DNA from: Juglans regia
Lineage: Eukaryota; Streptophyta; Magnoliopsida; Fagales; Juglandaceae
Assembly: GCF_001411555.2 (NCBI RefSeq)
Contig: NC_049909.1
Coordinates: 17,098,623-17,162,622, forward strand
DNA: 64,000 nt
Direction of reading: 5' to 3'
The notes below the pieces were generated by a model. That model searched no databases. It saw only the letters and a program-made list of their open reading frames with translations, and was not told where the DNA came from. Below are positions 10,862-22,500 of the stretch, piece by piece. Positions within the stretch are counted from its first letter, which is position 1. The number at the start of each line of letters is the position of its first letter. A program made the position numbers and the translations under genes.

Positions 10862-13103
10862 GAGAATTGCTATAAATGTAAACATATCAACACACGTTAC
10901 TTTGCACAAGAATATTCTCATCGAATTCTTCATCTCTTCTTCATTTTCATAATTTAAGGATAAGTTTAAAGTTTTAGCGAAAAATCATCTCTATCTTAAT
11001 TCTCATTTTACAGTTTGTGTTTACAGTATATACAATCATTCCTCATATAAGGAAAATTACTGTACATCCTTATCGTCATTTCGTTTCTTCTTTGTCCAGC
11101 AAAAACTTTCTCTCTAAGTTGGTCCCTCTCTCGCAACACTAATGAATGCAACCCCTCTCCATCGGTAATTTTTGTAAGTTTTATTTTGCTTTCTTCAAAA
11201 TCAAAACCGTTTCTCTCTTCTTTCATTTTCCATCATTTTCTTGTATTTTTCTTATAATATCTCTCTCCTTCTCTGTTTCTATTTTCCTATTTTTCTTCCT
11301 CCCGATGAAATGATCAAGAAAAGTTTCAATAGAAGGTCTTCAACTCTCTCTATGTCGGCGATATCTTCGTTGTTTGGCTGCCGAGAAAGTTATGGGAATG
11401 CTTTCACTGATTTGTATTTTGTTTTCACTATTGTTTATATTTATAATTTTAGACTTTGTTTGAGGAAACCGCTTCTCATTTTTATTCTTGAGTTGTCATT
11501 GATTTTTCTGTATTATTTTGGATGAAATCCGTAAACTCAATTGTATGATTGCACAACAGTTCTGGGACTTCATCATCAAGTTGATCATATTCAATGTTCG
11601 GACCCTCACTATCATCACGCTCGTCTTCAATGATCATATTATGAAGAATAACACATCTCTTCATTATATTTGTTAGTTCCTTGACTTTGAACATTTGGAA
11701 AAATCCACGAATCATTGCAAATCGTTGTTGAAGTACCCCAAATGCACGCTCTACATCTTTTCTTACGGATTCTTGTGCTTTCACAAAAAAAAAAAAAAAA
11801 ATCTTATTCTCTTGTGGTGATGGAATCGTCTTCACAAAAATTCATCACTTGGGATAAATATCATCCGCAAGGTAATACCCTATCTGGTAGTGGTTGCCAT
11901 TGATTGTGTAATTGACTGTAGGAGCACACCCTTAGGCAAGTTCGGTGAAAATAGAAGATCTCTTTAGCACATTAATATCGTTACGTGAACCGAGCATATC
12001 AAAAAATACATGTCATATCTAGAAATCATATAAAGCAACTACTTCTAAAATAATAGTTGGTTCATGAATGTGGCCGGAGTACATACATTTTCAAGCTGCG
12101 GGATAATTTTTTCACTTCCAATACATGTAGTCAATGCTTCCCAGCATTCCTAGGAATCCTCGTTGTTCACCAACCGCAAGTAATCGAGCAATATTATTGG
12201 CATTTAGAGACTGCAAATATTCATATGAAAAAACACTTACTATTGTCTTAGAGAATTTTTTAAGGCTCTCAATTGCGGTACTTTCACCAATACGTATGTA
12301 TTTATCCATAAAATCTCCAGTAACCTCATACGCCAACATTCTAAGTTCAGCTATTATTTTTTGCATAGAATATAAACTAAGTCTTCTAGCATTATCTCTT
12401 CTCTGGACGAAGTACGATTCGTAAGACTCTACCTCATTTAAAATACAGAGAAATAGGGGACGGCTCATCCGAAATCTCATTCGAAATAGATTCAACGGAT
12501 ATACTAAATTTTCTGCGAAATAATCGCGAAATAGGCGCTTGTGCTCTTGAATATGATCACGCCGAATAAACTTACGGCGTTGGCGATTAACACAATGCCT
12601 CGATGACTTTCTATCAGCCTCGTCATTAAGACCAACATCCAACTCATCTTCAGAGGATAAGTATGTTAGTAATTTACGAAAGAAAGTACGAATCATTTGA
12701 TTAAGAGAGTGAGAGATCAGGGAAGACTATTGAAATTCGGTTCTTTATATAAAATGAGACTTGAGATAATGAGAATGTCAATGAAGGCAGAATGTGTATT
12801 TATAGAGAAAAAAATTACCGTTACATATAGGACAAAAAATGTTACCGTTCGAGACTGTGATATTTGAAAAGAATATAATAAGACAAAAGAGTTAATAGTT
12901 AAGATTGTAAATTGTAAATTGAAGTGAGAGAAAAAAGTAATAGAGAAATAATAGAGAAATATTACTTAATAGAATAGAGATAGGGATGAGGAATGTGATG
13001 TAGGAGGTTTTTAAAAGATGAATAAAATTTAGGAAAAACTTTTAGAGAATGTGATTTTTAGTTAAATTATGGAGAATTTACGGGAAATCCAATAGGAATG
13101 CTC
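10862..13103 (-). mobile_element. decayed PIF/Harbinger DNA transposon
   Basis: The element contains a broken transposase gene (separate entry). Its right end, read as reverse complement, is GAGCATTCCTATTGGATTT and is followed by TAA, a typical Harbinger TWA target. The proposed left end at 10862 reads GAGAATTGCTATAAATG, matching the right end at about two thirds of positions. The left flank is TTT rather than TAA, so the left boundary is tentative. The subterminal 100 bp next to the right end resembles sequence at 53107-53210. Confidence 0.6.
11482..12696 (-). pseudogene. PIF/Harbinger transposase (HARBI1/ALP1-like), broken
   Basis: Two open pieces on the minus strand match the plant Harbinger transposase in order. 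The N-terminal half (12696-12112) ends in GMLGSIDYMYWK, which holds the first catalytic Asp of the DDE triad. The C-terminal half (11835-11482) has VERAFGVLQQRFAMIRGF and ILHNMIIEDE. Between them the frame is closed by a stop right after YMYWK and by further stops, and it shifts at least once. Family words such as HEPTIILE, GSRNDINVL and NGNHYQIGYYLADDIYPK can still be read in changing frames. The gene is therefore dead. The usual Cys and His near the first Asp (IDCMHWKW in relatives) are Tyr here. Confidence 0.88.
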
Positions 13104-13498
13104 TAATATATTAATTGCACTCTATAATAGAAATAACTTTACAATATACCGTATTATATTTGAAAGAGTTACATAGTGGGTTAAGTTGAAATAATAAAAA
13201 ATTATACTTTATCCTCTCATTTTGACACCACATCTATTTTAGTTTTTTTTAATTTTTTTTACTTAATAATTAAGTGATTATTAGTGTATTGATATTATTT
13301 TATATTTTTTAAAATGTTTTAAAATGATAAAAAAAAATAGTGGTCAAAATGAGCAAACTACTTTGAATGGCAGAGTTCTAAGATAATATAAGTTGAAAGT
13401 TGAATAAAATATTGTTAGAATATAAATTTTTAATATTGTATTTATTTTAGGATTTGAAAATTTTGAATTATTTATTATATTTATTATAAAGAAGGCCC
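13104..13498. other. AT-rich intergenic with a MITE-like block
   Basis: No gene. The part at about 13195-13385 contains TTACTTAATAATTAAGTGATTA and runs of T and A, followed by TCAAAATGAGCAAA. It resembles, in inverted orientation, the block at 58133-58337. Confidence 0.45.
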
Positions 13499-13682
13499 GA
13501 TTTGAATACAAAGAGGCCTCTAATTCATCTCAACTCATCTTATCTAATTATTACAACTTTTTTACGCAAAATATAATAAACAATTAAATTTTTTCAAATT
13601 TTAAAATAATAATAATATTAAAAAATAATATTTTATTTAATTTTTATCTCAATTTATTTTATCTCAACTCATTATCCAAACC
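13499..13682. mobile_element. ATCCAAAC-family MITE copy
   Basis: Begins GATTTGAATACAAAG, ends ATTATCCAAACC, and has the family core (CATCTCAACTCATC, TATAATAAACAATT, AAAATAATAATAATATTAAA). At least eight related copies occur in this window. Confidence 0.7.
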
Positions 13683-13902
13683 TCACTAATAGCTAATTAA
13701 ACTGATCTCAAGATCATGTTGCAGGAAGTGGATGTAGTTCTTATTTGTCGAAGGGTGCTGCTACTCCTACCAAGGGGAGCCACTGAACGTCTAAACTTAT
13801 TTTTTTAAAACATTTTTTAAAACATTTTTTTAAACTCCTTAAATATTTAAAAAAAAATCACAAACTCATTAAAAAATGAATTAATATGGAGAGCAGCCAC
13901 TG

Positions 13903-14550
13903 TTTGAGAGCAGTCATTTTGCACACCCTACGTGGTATCGTCCAAACCACACATCTCCCACACATTATCCAAACTGGGCTAAGAGTGAGAGATGATGGAT
14001 GAGAGGTGGAGAGCAAGAGAAAGGTGGAGGGCAAGACAGAGAGACCGAGAGAGAGGTGGAGGGCTTGGCTGGCTCGGAGGTGCTCGGAAAGGAGTCGGCG
14101 TGGTCAGGGGAGGTGTTCGGTGGGACTAGAACCGACACACGACGGCGATAGGGCCGTCGGTGGCCCTGAGCCCGAGCTCGTGTGAAACCCATTTTATGGG
14201 TCATTTGCGTGTGTGCGACGGAGAGGGAGAGGGATGTTAGTGGTAGCTGGGTCTGCGAGAGGTGGTTGCGGTGTGAGGTGGTGGAGGTGCGGTGGCTTGA
14301 GTGGTCGCATATGGCGGCGCAAGTGAGGGAGATCGGTGGTGGTTGGCTTGGTCGCCGGAGTGAGGGGGAGTCGCCAGTGGTGGCAGTGAGGCTAGGTGGC
14401 TCATGGCGGCTCTGGGTTGGGTTGAAGGAGAATCGGGCAGAGAGAGAGAGAGAGAGAATTAAAAAAAATTGATTTCTTGGTCGGGCGTGCAGCCACATAG
14501 TGTGTGCAATGTGTGCACAGCTACAATGGATGCTCTGTAACGTTGCTCTT
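13903..14550. mobile_element. TIR element carrying GC-rich non-TE cargo
   Basis: The ends are inverted relatives: GCAGTCATTTTGCACACC on the left and, from the right in reverse complement, GTGCACACATTGCACACAC. A much shorter element with matching ends lies at 47426-47578. The interior (about 13980-14470) is GC-rich, unlike the AT-rich surroundings. It has an open minus-strand frame with Ser/Pro/Arg-rich content and a CT/GA-rich tract, but I do not recognise the encoded sequence. This looks like a non-autonomous element that captured host DNA. Confidence 0.45.
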
Positions 14551-15698
14551 AAAAAATATTTTCTTAATCATTAAGTAAAAACAAAGAAAAAACAAAATAC
14601 AATGGATGGATTTTGTTGGTAGATTTTATAGGTGGAAGTAGTGTTTTCCTTAGCCAAACATTTTAGAGAAGATAATTGTTTATTTCAAATATGACATAAT
14701 TTAAATAAATAATATTGAATTACATGTCACATCTCATTTTATTTCCATTACACTATATAAACTGTTCCGACAGTTTATCAAACATTAGAGTAGTCTTGTT
14801 TTTAACTATTAATAGATAATATCTGGTCAATACAATAAAACAAAAGTGAGATATAATTGTATAGATATCTTTTTCACGTAATAATTTATATTTAACATTA
14901 GTTAATACCTTCCTTTAAAATTGCGACGAACGATTTAATACAATTTCAATGATCAGATTTTTACTAATGATACATTAAAATACGTGGATTAAAGTTCAGA
15001 GGACTAAAGCCTTTTTTTGTCAGTTAATTATACTAATTTGTAGTATATAGAGATGAGCCTTACTATATACAAGCGATTTGGCATACCAAATCACGTATCG
15101 ATGCTGATATGAGTTTTTTTATTAAAAAGAAAAATAAAAGAATAAAAATTTTAAGAGGAGAAGGTTATCTGTCTTTCGAAAATTATTTATGTCTTCAATT
15201 CGTACCGTTTTATTAAACGGATGTCTTATATGTCAGCATCGATGCTCAATTTAGTGCGCGAACTCGCTTGCAAGAAGGCTTTTCCTATAGAGATGTAAGA
15301 GGCGTATATATATTTTCACAGACTATGGACGACAATGTTTGAATATAATGACTTTCTTGTCAAGATAAATATCAACAATCAAATTTATCCATTTTCATAG
15401 ACTTAAATTTTAGAGATAAGTGGTAATTATGATATCAAAGCAGACGTTCTGACTTCGAACCTAACTGTATCCTTTACCTAATTTAATTAAATATCTTACG
15501 TGTTGGACATATTCATTTAGGGAGAGTGTTGAAATAAATATAAATAATTAAATCTATTTATTTTCATAAACTTAAACTTTTAGATCAAGTGTTGATTTCA
15601 TATCTCTTTGTATACCCCCATTGTGCTTACCCATTACCTTGTAGAAACGTATATATCAAGTCCTCCAAATACTTTCTTAAAGAAAATGATAGCGGTTC
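14551..15698. other. AT-rich intergenic, no gene seen
   Basis: No coding signal. It begins with a TTAATCATTAAGTAAA word typical of the palindromic MITE class, suggesting that the preceding cargo element inserted into one. The words TTTTCATAGACTTAAATTTTAGA near 15393 and TTTTCATAAACTTAAACTTTTAGA near 15561 are a diverged local repeat. Confidence 0.4.
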
Positions 15699-15726
15699 CG
15701 CTAGGGGATCTCGTTGATGTCCCGCT

Positions 15727-15757
<31 letters not shown>

Positions 15758-15992
15758 TATGTGGTGATTAAGAAAATATTATTTAATAATATTATGAATT
15801 TTTTATTTTTTAAAAAAATATTTAAAAAATGATGTGAAAAAAAAAATTAAAATATTTTTTTTTTTCACGTCATTTTTTTAACACTTCTAAATATTTTTTT
15901 TAAAAAATAAAAAATTTACAATATTATTAAATAATATTTTCTTAATCACTGTGTAAAAAAACTGAGCAGGACATCAACGGGATCCCCCAAGC
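15699..15992. repeat. near-perfect long palindrome (hairpin MITE)
   Basis: Arms of about 140 bp are inverted copies. The outer ends read GCTAGGGGATCTCGTTGATG on the left and, as reverse complement of the right, GCTTGGGGGATCCCGTTGATG. The inner arms share GTGATTAAGAAAATATTATT and the following TTTTTTATTTTTTAAAAAAA. The centre is near 15845. A transcript across it would fold into one long hairpin. Shorter or more decayed blocks with the same AT core occur at 4.3, 13.2 and 58.2 kb. Confidence 0.85.
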
Positions 15993-16587
15993 ATTGCCCC
16001 CTTCTTAAACGTTAAAGATAGTCACTACAACATATTTGACCTTTTCGCGGCCACTTTTTTCACAGCAGCTCATAACTTGCCGCAAATACTTACTTTTACC
16101 CACTAGAAGCATGCCTCAGAAGAAGAAATTGATGCAATAGTTTAGAATTTTCTTAAACGAAAATGATTTTTTTATTTAATTTAGTTTGAATCTGTACCAG
16201 AGCTCCCTGTTATGTATCTTTGTTTATGGAACTCTGATGAAGAATTCTCTGTTATTCTTTACTACTTTCCCAGTTTCCCTTTTCCTAGAAAATTTAAAGA
16301 GAAAGATGATGTAACCAGAAAAACGAAAACAATGAAATTAAGAAACTATAGATGTGATGCATGGCTCTTAAAACTCTATTAAAGTCTAAAAGGATGGAAA
16401 ATTGGCGTCTATTAAAACAAAATAGGGTCATTAATGATCCTGGCAACGAAGCAAACGACCCCTGGTTGATAATTTTTCAAAGTTCCTCGTTCTAAATCTA
16501 GAAGTTTAATAAACCACCAAAAAGGGGACAGCCAAGTTTTCATGCATGCCTCTCAGCTAACAACTGCTTTGGTTTTTCTCCAAGCTC
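15993..16587. other. 3' flank of the PHD-finger gene
   Basis: Non-coding. It presumably includes the 3' untranslated region and polyadenylation region of the minus-strand PHD gene. I could not place a cleavage site. Confidence 0.4.
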
Positions 16588-19500
16588 TCACACTTGTTCC
16601 TTGCCGGAGAAAGGTAAAGAGAGAGAGAGTGATGTAGAGACTTCATCATAGACTTTAGTGGTGTTGTTTGTCAGTAGCTCAGAATGCTTGTCTTCGTCAG
16701 TTTTATTGCCCATTATACCAACAAAGGAAGGCGTGGCTACCTGTTTCTTTGACTTGTTTTTGGCTCCCAAACGAAGCTCAAGATCTAGAACCCCGGGTTC
16801 CAACTGATCCTCCCCATCAGTTGGCGGTATTTGGCTCTCTGCTGAAGATGCAGACATGTCATTGACTCCACCCCATTTGAGATTCTCAATGGAAAAGGTA
16901 GGAACATAGCCATTTGTAACAGGTGGAAGTCTTTCACCACTAGGCATGCTGTAACAACTCTTGATCCTCTTACATTCACGTTCTTGATCAACATTATGTT
17001 CTCCCCTCTCTTGGAAATAAGATTTGAGATCCGTTTCCTGCTTCTTAGTGTCTCTTTCTTGTATCTGCATAAGGAAGAACTACATTATCACTAATACTGA
17101 ATCACTGATACCCGATGATAATGAGATGTTGCTCTATTAGTAAGAAACCGGAAGGAAAAAAATTATATATCAGCACTAATTTGACAGTTAAGGAACCTAT
17201 TGCTCTTTAATCAAAGCAACTAACATTATGGCAAGGAAATGTAGGGACCTATATACCAAATCAAGATATAAATTAATTACCAAATAAATGAAAGAAGAAT
17301 CATATGTATTCCAACCAACAAAGGAAAAATTTCACACGTGGCATTACAAACTACTATCCTACATACATTACAAGCCCCATATATATTCTATGAATATCAA
17401 ACGCAGACTGGATTAGCATACGCAGTCACAGAGCAGATGAAGAATTTGAATAGTTATATTTCAATTTAATATGGAAAATTGGAAATTACTGCAGGACATC
17501 TATCAGTACCCTCTGGGAACTCTGCAGATCTCGTGAGCGGCATACACTTCTTCCTCGAAATACACCCCACAAAAAATATAATTTATTCCAGCCTGCCAAG
17601 GCAAATAATTTAATTCCAAGAGGTAAATGAAATTGTGTAATTCGATCTCTAAAGTAAAGTTTTTGCACTAAAATGGAAGAAAGATAAGGTCAATAATACT
17701 TACACCGAGACTTTTCAGGGAGAAAATTAGATGAGAAAATTAATAGTTCAACTCCGTCCAAATTTCCTTTGAGGGCCAAGTCATTGTTAATCATGCATTC
17801 TAGCAGGCTCTTGTAGTTTCTTTCATAGCTGCATAAAAGAACACAGAAATGGGAATTGATTGTCAACAAAAGAGAGTATCTTTGTTTGATTCAAACAAAG
17901 ATGCCTTAAAATTACCTCACAGGGTCTTTTGCAAAAAAGTAGAGCGCAATATTATCTTCTGTGGCAAGATTTTCAGAGAACTGAGTTATCCAAGTGCTCA
18001 GGCGAGGTACTTCCTCCAATATAACTTTTTGAGGCAGCTTGAGAACTACGTCAAACACTTCAGGCGAAGCACGAGTTGATAAGTGTGCTTGGACCCCGCT
18101 ACAAGAATTTGGAAGTTTTCCATTTCTACATATTTGAAATCCGCCTCTGCACAAAATGTCAGAAATTCGTCCATGAGACGTTCTTAGCAAGGCACATAAG
18201 TGGCTTTAGTTCAAATATAATAAGAAATGAACTTTCAGAGAAGAGCAAAAGACCATACTGCCATATGCAATGAAGCTGTGGAACAATAGGAAGCTGGCTC
18301 ACATTATCACGACCAACTGAATATATTAAACCTTGCTGAGCCAGATGACTGAATGGGTTCAATGAGTTATATGATTGTTCATGACCCTGGATGGCCTCGA
18401 GGTCATGATAGTTGGATCCGGATGAGAAATTTTCACTACGAGATGCAATTTCTTTTACACTCAATGATGAGATGCCAGAATCAGCTACCAGTGAACTAAC
18501 TGTAGGATTCAACTCAGATGCATGCTTCCCTTGTGTTGACTTGCATTCCGTTGTATGGCCTGATCTCTTCAAATTCTCGGCATGAGAATAGCTAGGAGAT
18601 AGCCTTTTAACCATAGCATAGGGAGCATTTGAACTGTGGATGATATCATTTTCAGAAGATATAGGATTACACATTTTTGTGGAAACTCCTTCCCTTCTCT
18701 GGCCCTTAGAAGCAGTATTGCATACCAGTTTCCGCTTTTGGTCAACGTCTTTTGAAGGTTGGCTTTTCAGTTTCGAGTCTGCAAAGTAAGGTGATTTTAA
18801 CTCTTAAAAAGGAATGGCCAAATCTGAGATTTAATATACTACAACTCAAAGAAAACATTATTAGAAACCATACGCCTTAAAACTATGAAATAAATATTCA
18901 CCCTTCTGCAACTGAGTTTGTGGTTGCACTTTAGATGGTCTATGACCTGAAATTGCTGGTAAGCATTCATCTTCAGCAATATAATTAGTAGACTGATCAT
19001 CTAGAGATGGAATTTGATGGGCTGGCTTAATTTTTGTCTTATATGAATTCTTGAATGAAGACTTCCCATGAAGTAGAGATCTACAGAAGGTTCTTGATGT
19101 CCTAGATGATTTAATGCTTGTTTCAAGAGTCCTTTTTTTCACCAGCGCAGCTTCTAAATTTCTAGCAGGTTTCTTAGCAGATAAAAGAGAAGAGTTTGCT
19201 TTCTGTCTTAGCACTTCCTCAACACCTGAACCCTCTAGGTTCAATTTTACATCCCTATTAAATCTGAAAGCACTAGCATTTCTAGAGACATGCACAATTT
19301 TATCATGATTTGGGTCATCCATTTGCTTACCAAGCATGCATTCTTCACATTTCCAACCGGGTTCAGGAACTTTGTCCAGCATAACATGCATACAATAGCT
19401 GTTTTTTATGGAAAACAAAATGTCAATTTTTCACCTTCCAGGAAAAGGGAAGAAAAGGATGCAGCACTTGGGTGTAGTTTATTTCAAAATTTCCACCCAC

Positions 19501-22500
19501 GCACACACACATAAGAAGGGGGGGAGATACAAACAGAGGCTCAAAGATCCAGAAAATTGGTCATTTACATGTGTTCTGCCCCATCACTGCATTTGCTACA
19601 AATAGCAAGCAACTCTTCCCGTCCGGTATCCCCACAGATATCACAAACTTTAACCTGTTGTTCAAAATAGAAAGTCAATGTCATTATAGAGACAAACTAA
19701 GTGGATTTACAATAGAGGTACTACATCTACGAAGGAAGCAAAAAACTGATAAAAATTAAGCAGAACAAAAACATATAGATTTAGATGATAACCAAAACAT
19801 AGCATGTGCCCGTGCTGTGTAACTTGAAATAAAATTGTACCTTGGCTTGTTTAGAAAGCAAATTAAACTATTTTAAAACTTTAACCTTTGTTTTAAAGAA
19901 GTACCAGAAGTTATATTTTTGTGCATCATGGTTTATATCATTTTCTTAAGTTTTTAAAATTTTCAGAATAAACAAGTTTTGGTGCAATACCAACAAGTTG
20001 AATATGTCCAGTAAGTTCATCGGCATCAAATCAATATGTACCATAAATTCATTTTAACAGTACATAGGTGGGTAGCGACAATGGAATTCAGAATACAATG
20101 ACAAAGAGAAGGAATGTCTGTCAACTGGTTAAAAGAGGTATGATTGTCAAAATCGACAGGAGGCCATTGCTCTATATAAAATTGAATGGGGAAAAAAGAA
20201 TGCCCATAAAAGACAACCTGTTTTGGATCAAAGGCTTCAGTAAATAGTCTAGAAACAAAAATAGATATATCTAAAGTTGGATACTGACTGGAACAGTGAA
20301 TACAAATTTGCATAATGGCATGAAAATGATCTTGAATACATAGCCAATTAAAGGAATGTGGCACCAAAATAACCAAGATATTATTTGATTGATAGCAATC
20401 TAAGTTATTTAAAGGCTCGAATTAGATTTCTACAATATGATTTTATTTCTTTCTTTAACCCCTTTCTTCTTTCATTATTTGAGGACTAGAGTCACTAGAC
20501 CAACCAACTCACCATGCACACATTTTTTTTTTAATGCTGTTAAACTCACATTCCATAAATTCTACAGGAGTCATCTTTCATACCTTCGAAATCATTGAAA
20601 AAACTAATCAAGAATCAGACACTAGAATCAAACCACATTCCGGTTATGTCAATTAATATTTCTGCCTAAGTATGCAAATGGATGTCTTCCTAAAGTGCTG
20701 AGCAAGCAGCATCTAATCCAGAATATTTTCAAGTATATCTTTCAAGGCAGTGCCTTGACATTAGTATGTGCCAGGACATAAATATTAAACGTTATTATTG
20801 TTCCTAAGCTAGCCATCCAATCAGAAACTGATCTAACAGATAGCATATCATAAAAAAGTTTCTATGATGACCAACACAAATGTCAATAGCTAATAAACAT
20901 CATGAAAATGATTTGTACAGGCCTAGGGTGTGAAAGCTCCACGTAAGCCCTTTGAATAAAAAAAAGTGGGACCCATATGAAAAAATCCACTTTTTCATGG
21001 TGGGTCCCACTTTTTAAGGGCTTGTGCGGAGCTTGCACACCCTAGGTCTATATCTAACGGATGCTTATAATGGATAATCCTAAATATCATATAACGGATG
21101 CTTATAACCATATCTGATAATCCTAAAGCACTACCTTCTTAAAAAATATTGATGGCATAAATTAGAAGCTACTGACTTTCAGAGAGCAATTAGAAAATAA
21201 GACAGTATGGAAAGTGCTTATTTTCCATTCAAGTGTTGCTATCTAAAAAAACCTTATTCCCTCCTCATTAAATAATATATTTGAATTGGAAAAAAAAAAA
21301 AATCTCTTTATAGGTGCTCAAATAATTTGTGGCAAAGCACCACCTAGACAATTTTGAAAAATCCACTGAATAGGCATTCCAAAAATTCTCATTTTTTTCA
21401 TTGGTTTTTAATTGGTGTTGGCAAGGAGGGGGGAATATTGTTAATGCCTTGAAATCATAACTAACTGAAAGGTACAACATCAAAAGTTGTAACCTTACTA
21501 AAAGTGAAAGCAAAAGATACTGTTTGGAGGTTCAAGAAAACTAGTCTTTTGCTCGCTTTGAGCAATTAACCGCTTTCATTTCATTAGAGAACCCTATTAA
21601 ATTCATGAGATTTCTATAAGGTAAGACAAATGCAGTCTGCTCAAAGCCAGAGCAGTGCATGACGGTAAAATATACCAAGAAAGAAATATCACATACTTCA
21701 TCCTGGAATGTAAGTGAATTATCATTATAGTCAACAAGCTGGGATTGCAAAGGAGGTTCCTGAATATTGGGCTCCTCAGCCACTGCACTAGACTTCTCAA
21801 CATGATCCTTTAGATCTGAACATAACACAACTTTAACCGCTGGATTTCTATCATTCATTGCAGAACCATCTATCATAGATTCAGCATGGTTATCCACATC
21901 TTGCATCTGACCGCTAATCCTGAAGGTTGCAACTTCTTTTAATGATGATTTCACATGTTCCTCAGGGTGGTCAGAAAGCTCTCCCTGCAAATTAGTGCAG
22001 ATATTAAATTTCAAACCCCAGGGACGTTCATCATATAAAAATTACCCTTGATGGATAAACTAAATTACACACCTTAATCAAGCTCGCAGCGGCATAGAAA
22101 TCTCTTAACGAAGAAATTTCTTTCTGTTTCTGAAGCTTATTTGTGTAGATTCGAGGATTAATTATTTTCTCTCTTTGAAAACCATGTTTTCCCTTGTAAG
22201 TAGGGCAGGTGTTTGCTTTTAAAAGCATATCGATTTTTTCTGAAACATTGGTGGATCTTGAAGTAGCTTTGAGTCCTATATCTTTAGAGAACAAATCATG
22301 AGGCCAATATGAGCCAAAAACATTACTGATCTCACTGCTTGTGAGCTTTTTTCCGTTGCATCCACTGTTCGATGAAGGAGATAACAGATCAGCATCACTA
22401 GGAGAGCTCCCACAAGCTGCCCTCCCATTACAGGTTTCATCTGAAAACACATCAGCCTTTATTGGTGATAACACTTGTTCAAGATGCATTCGTGATAAGC

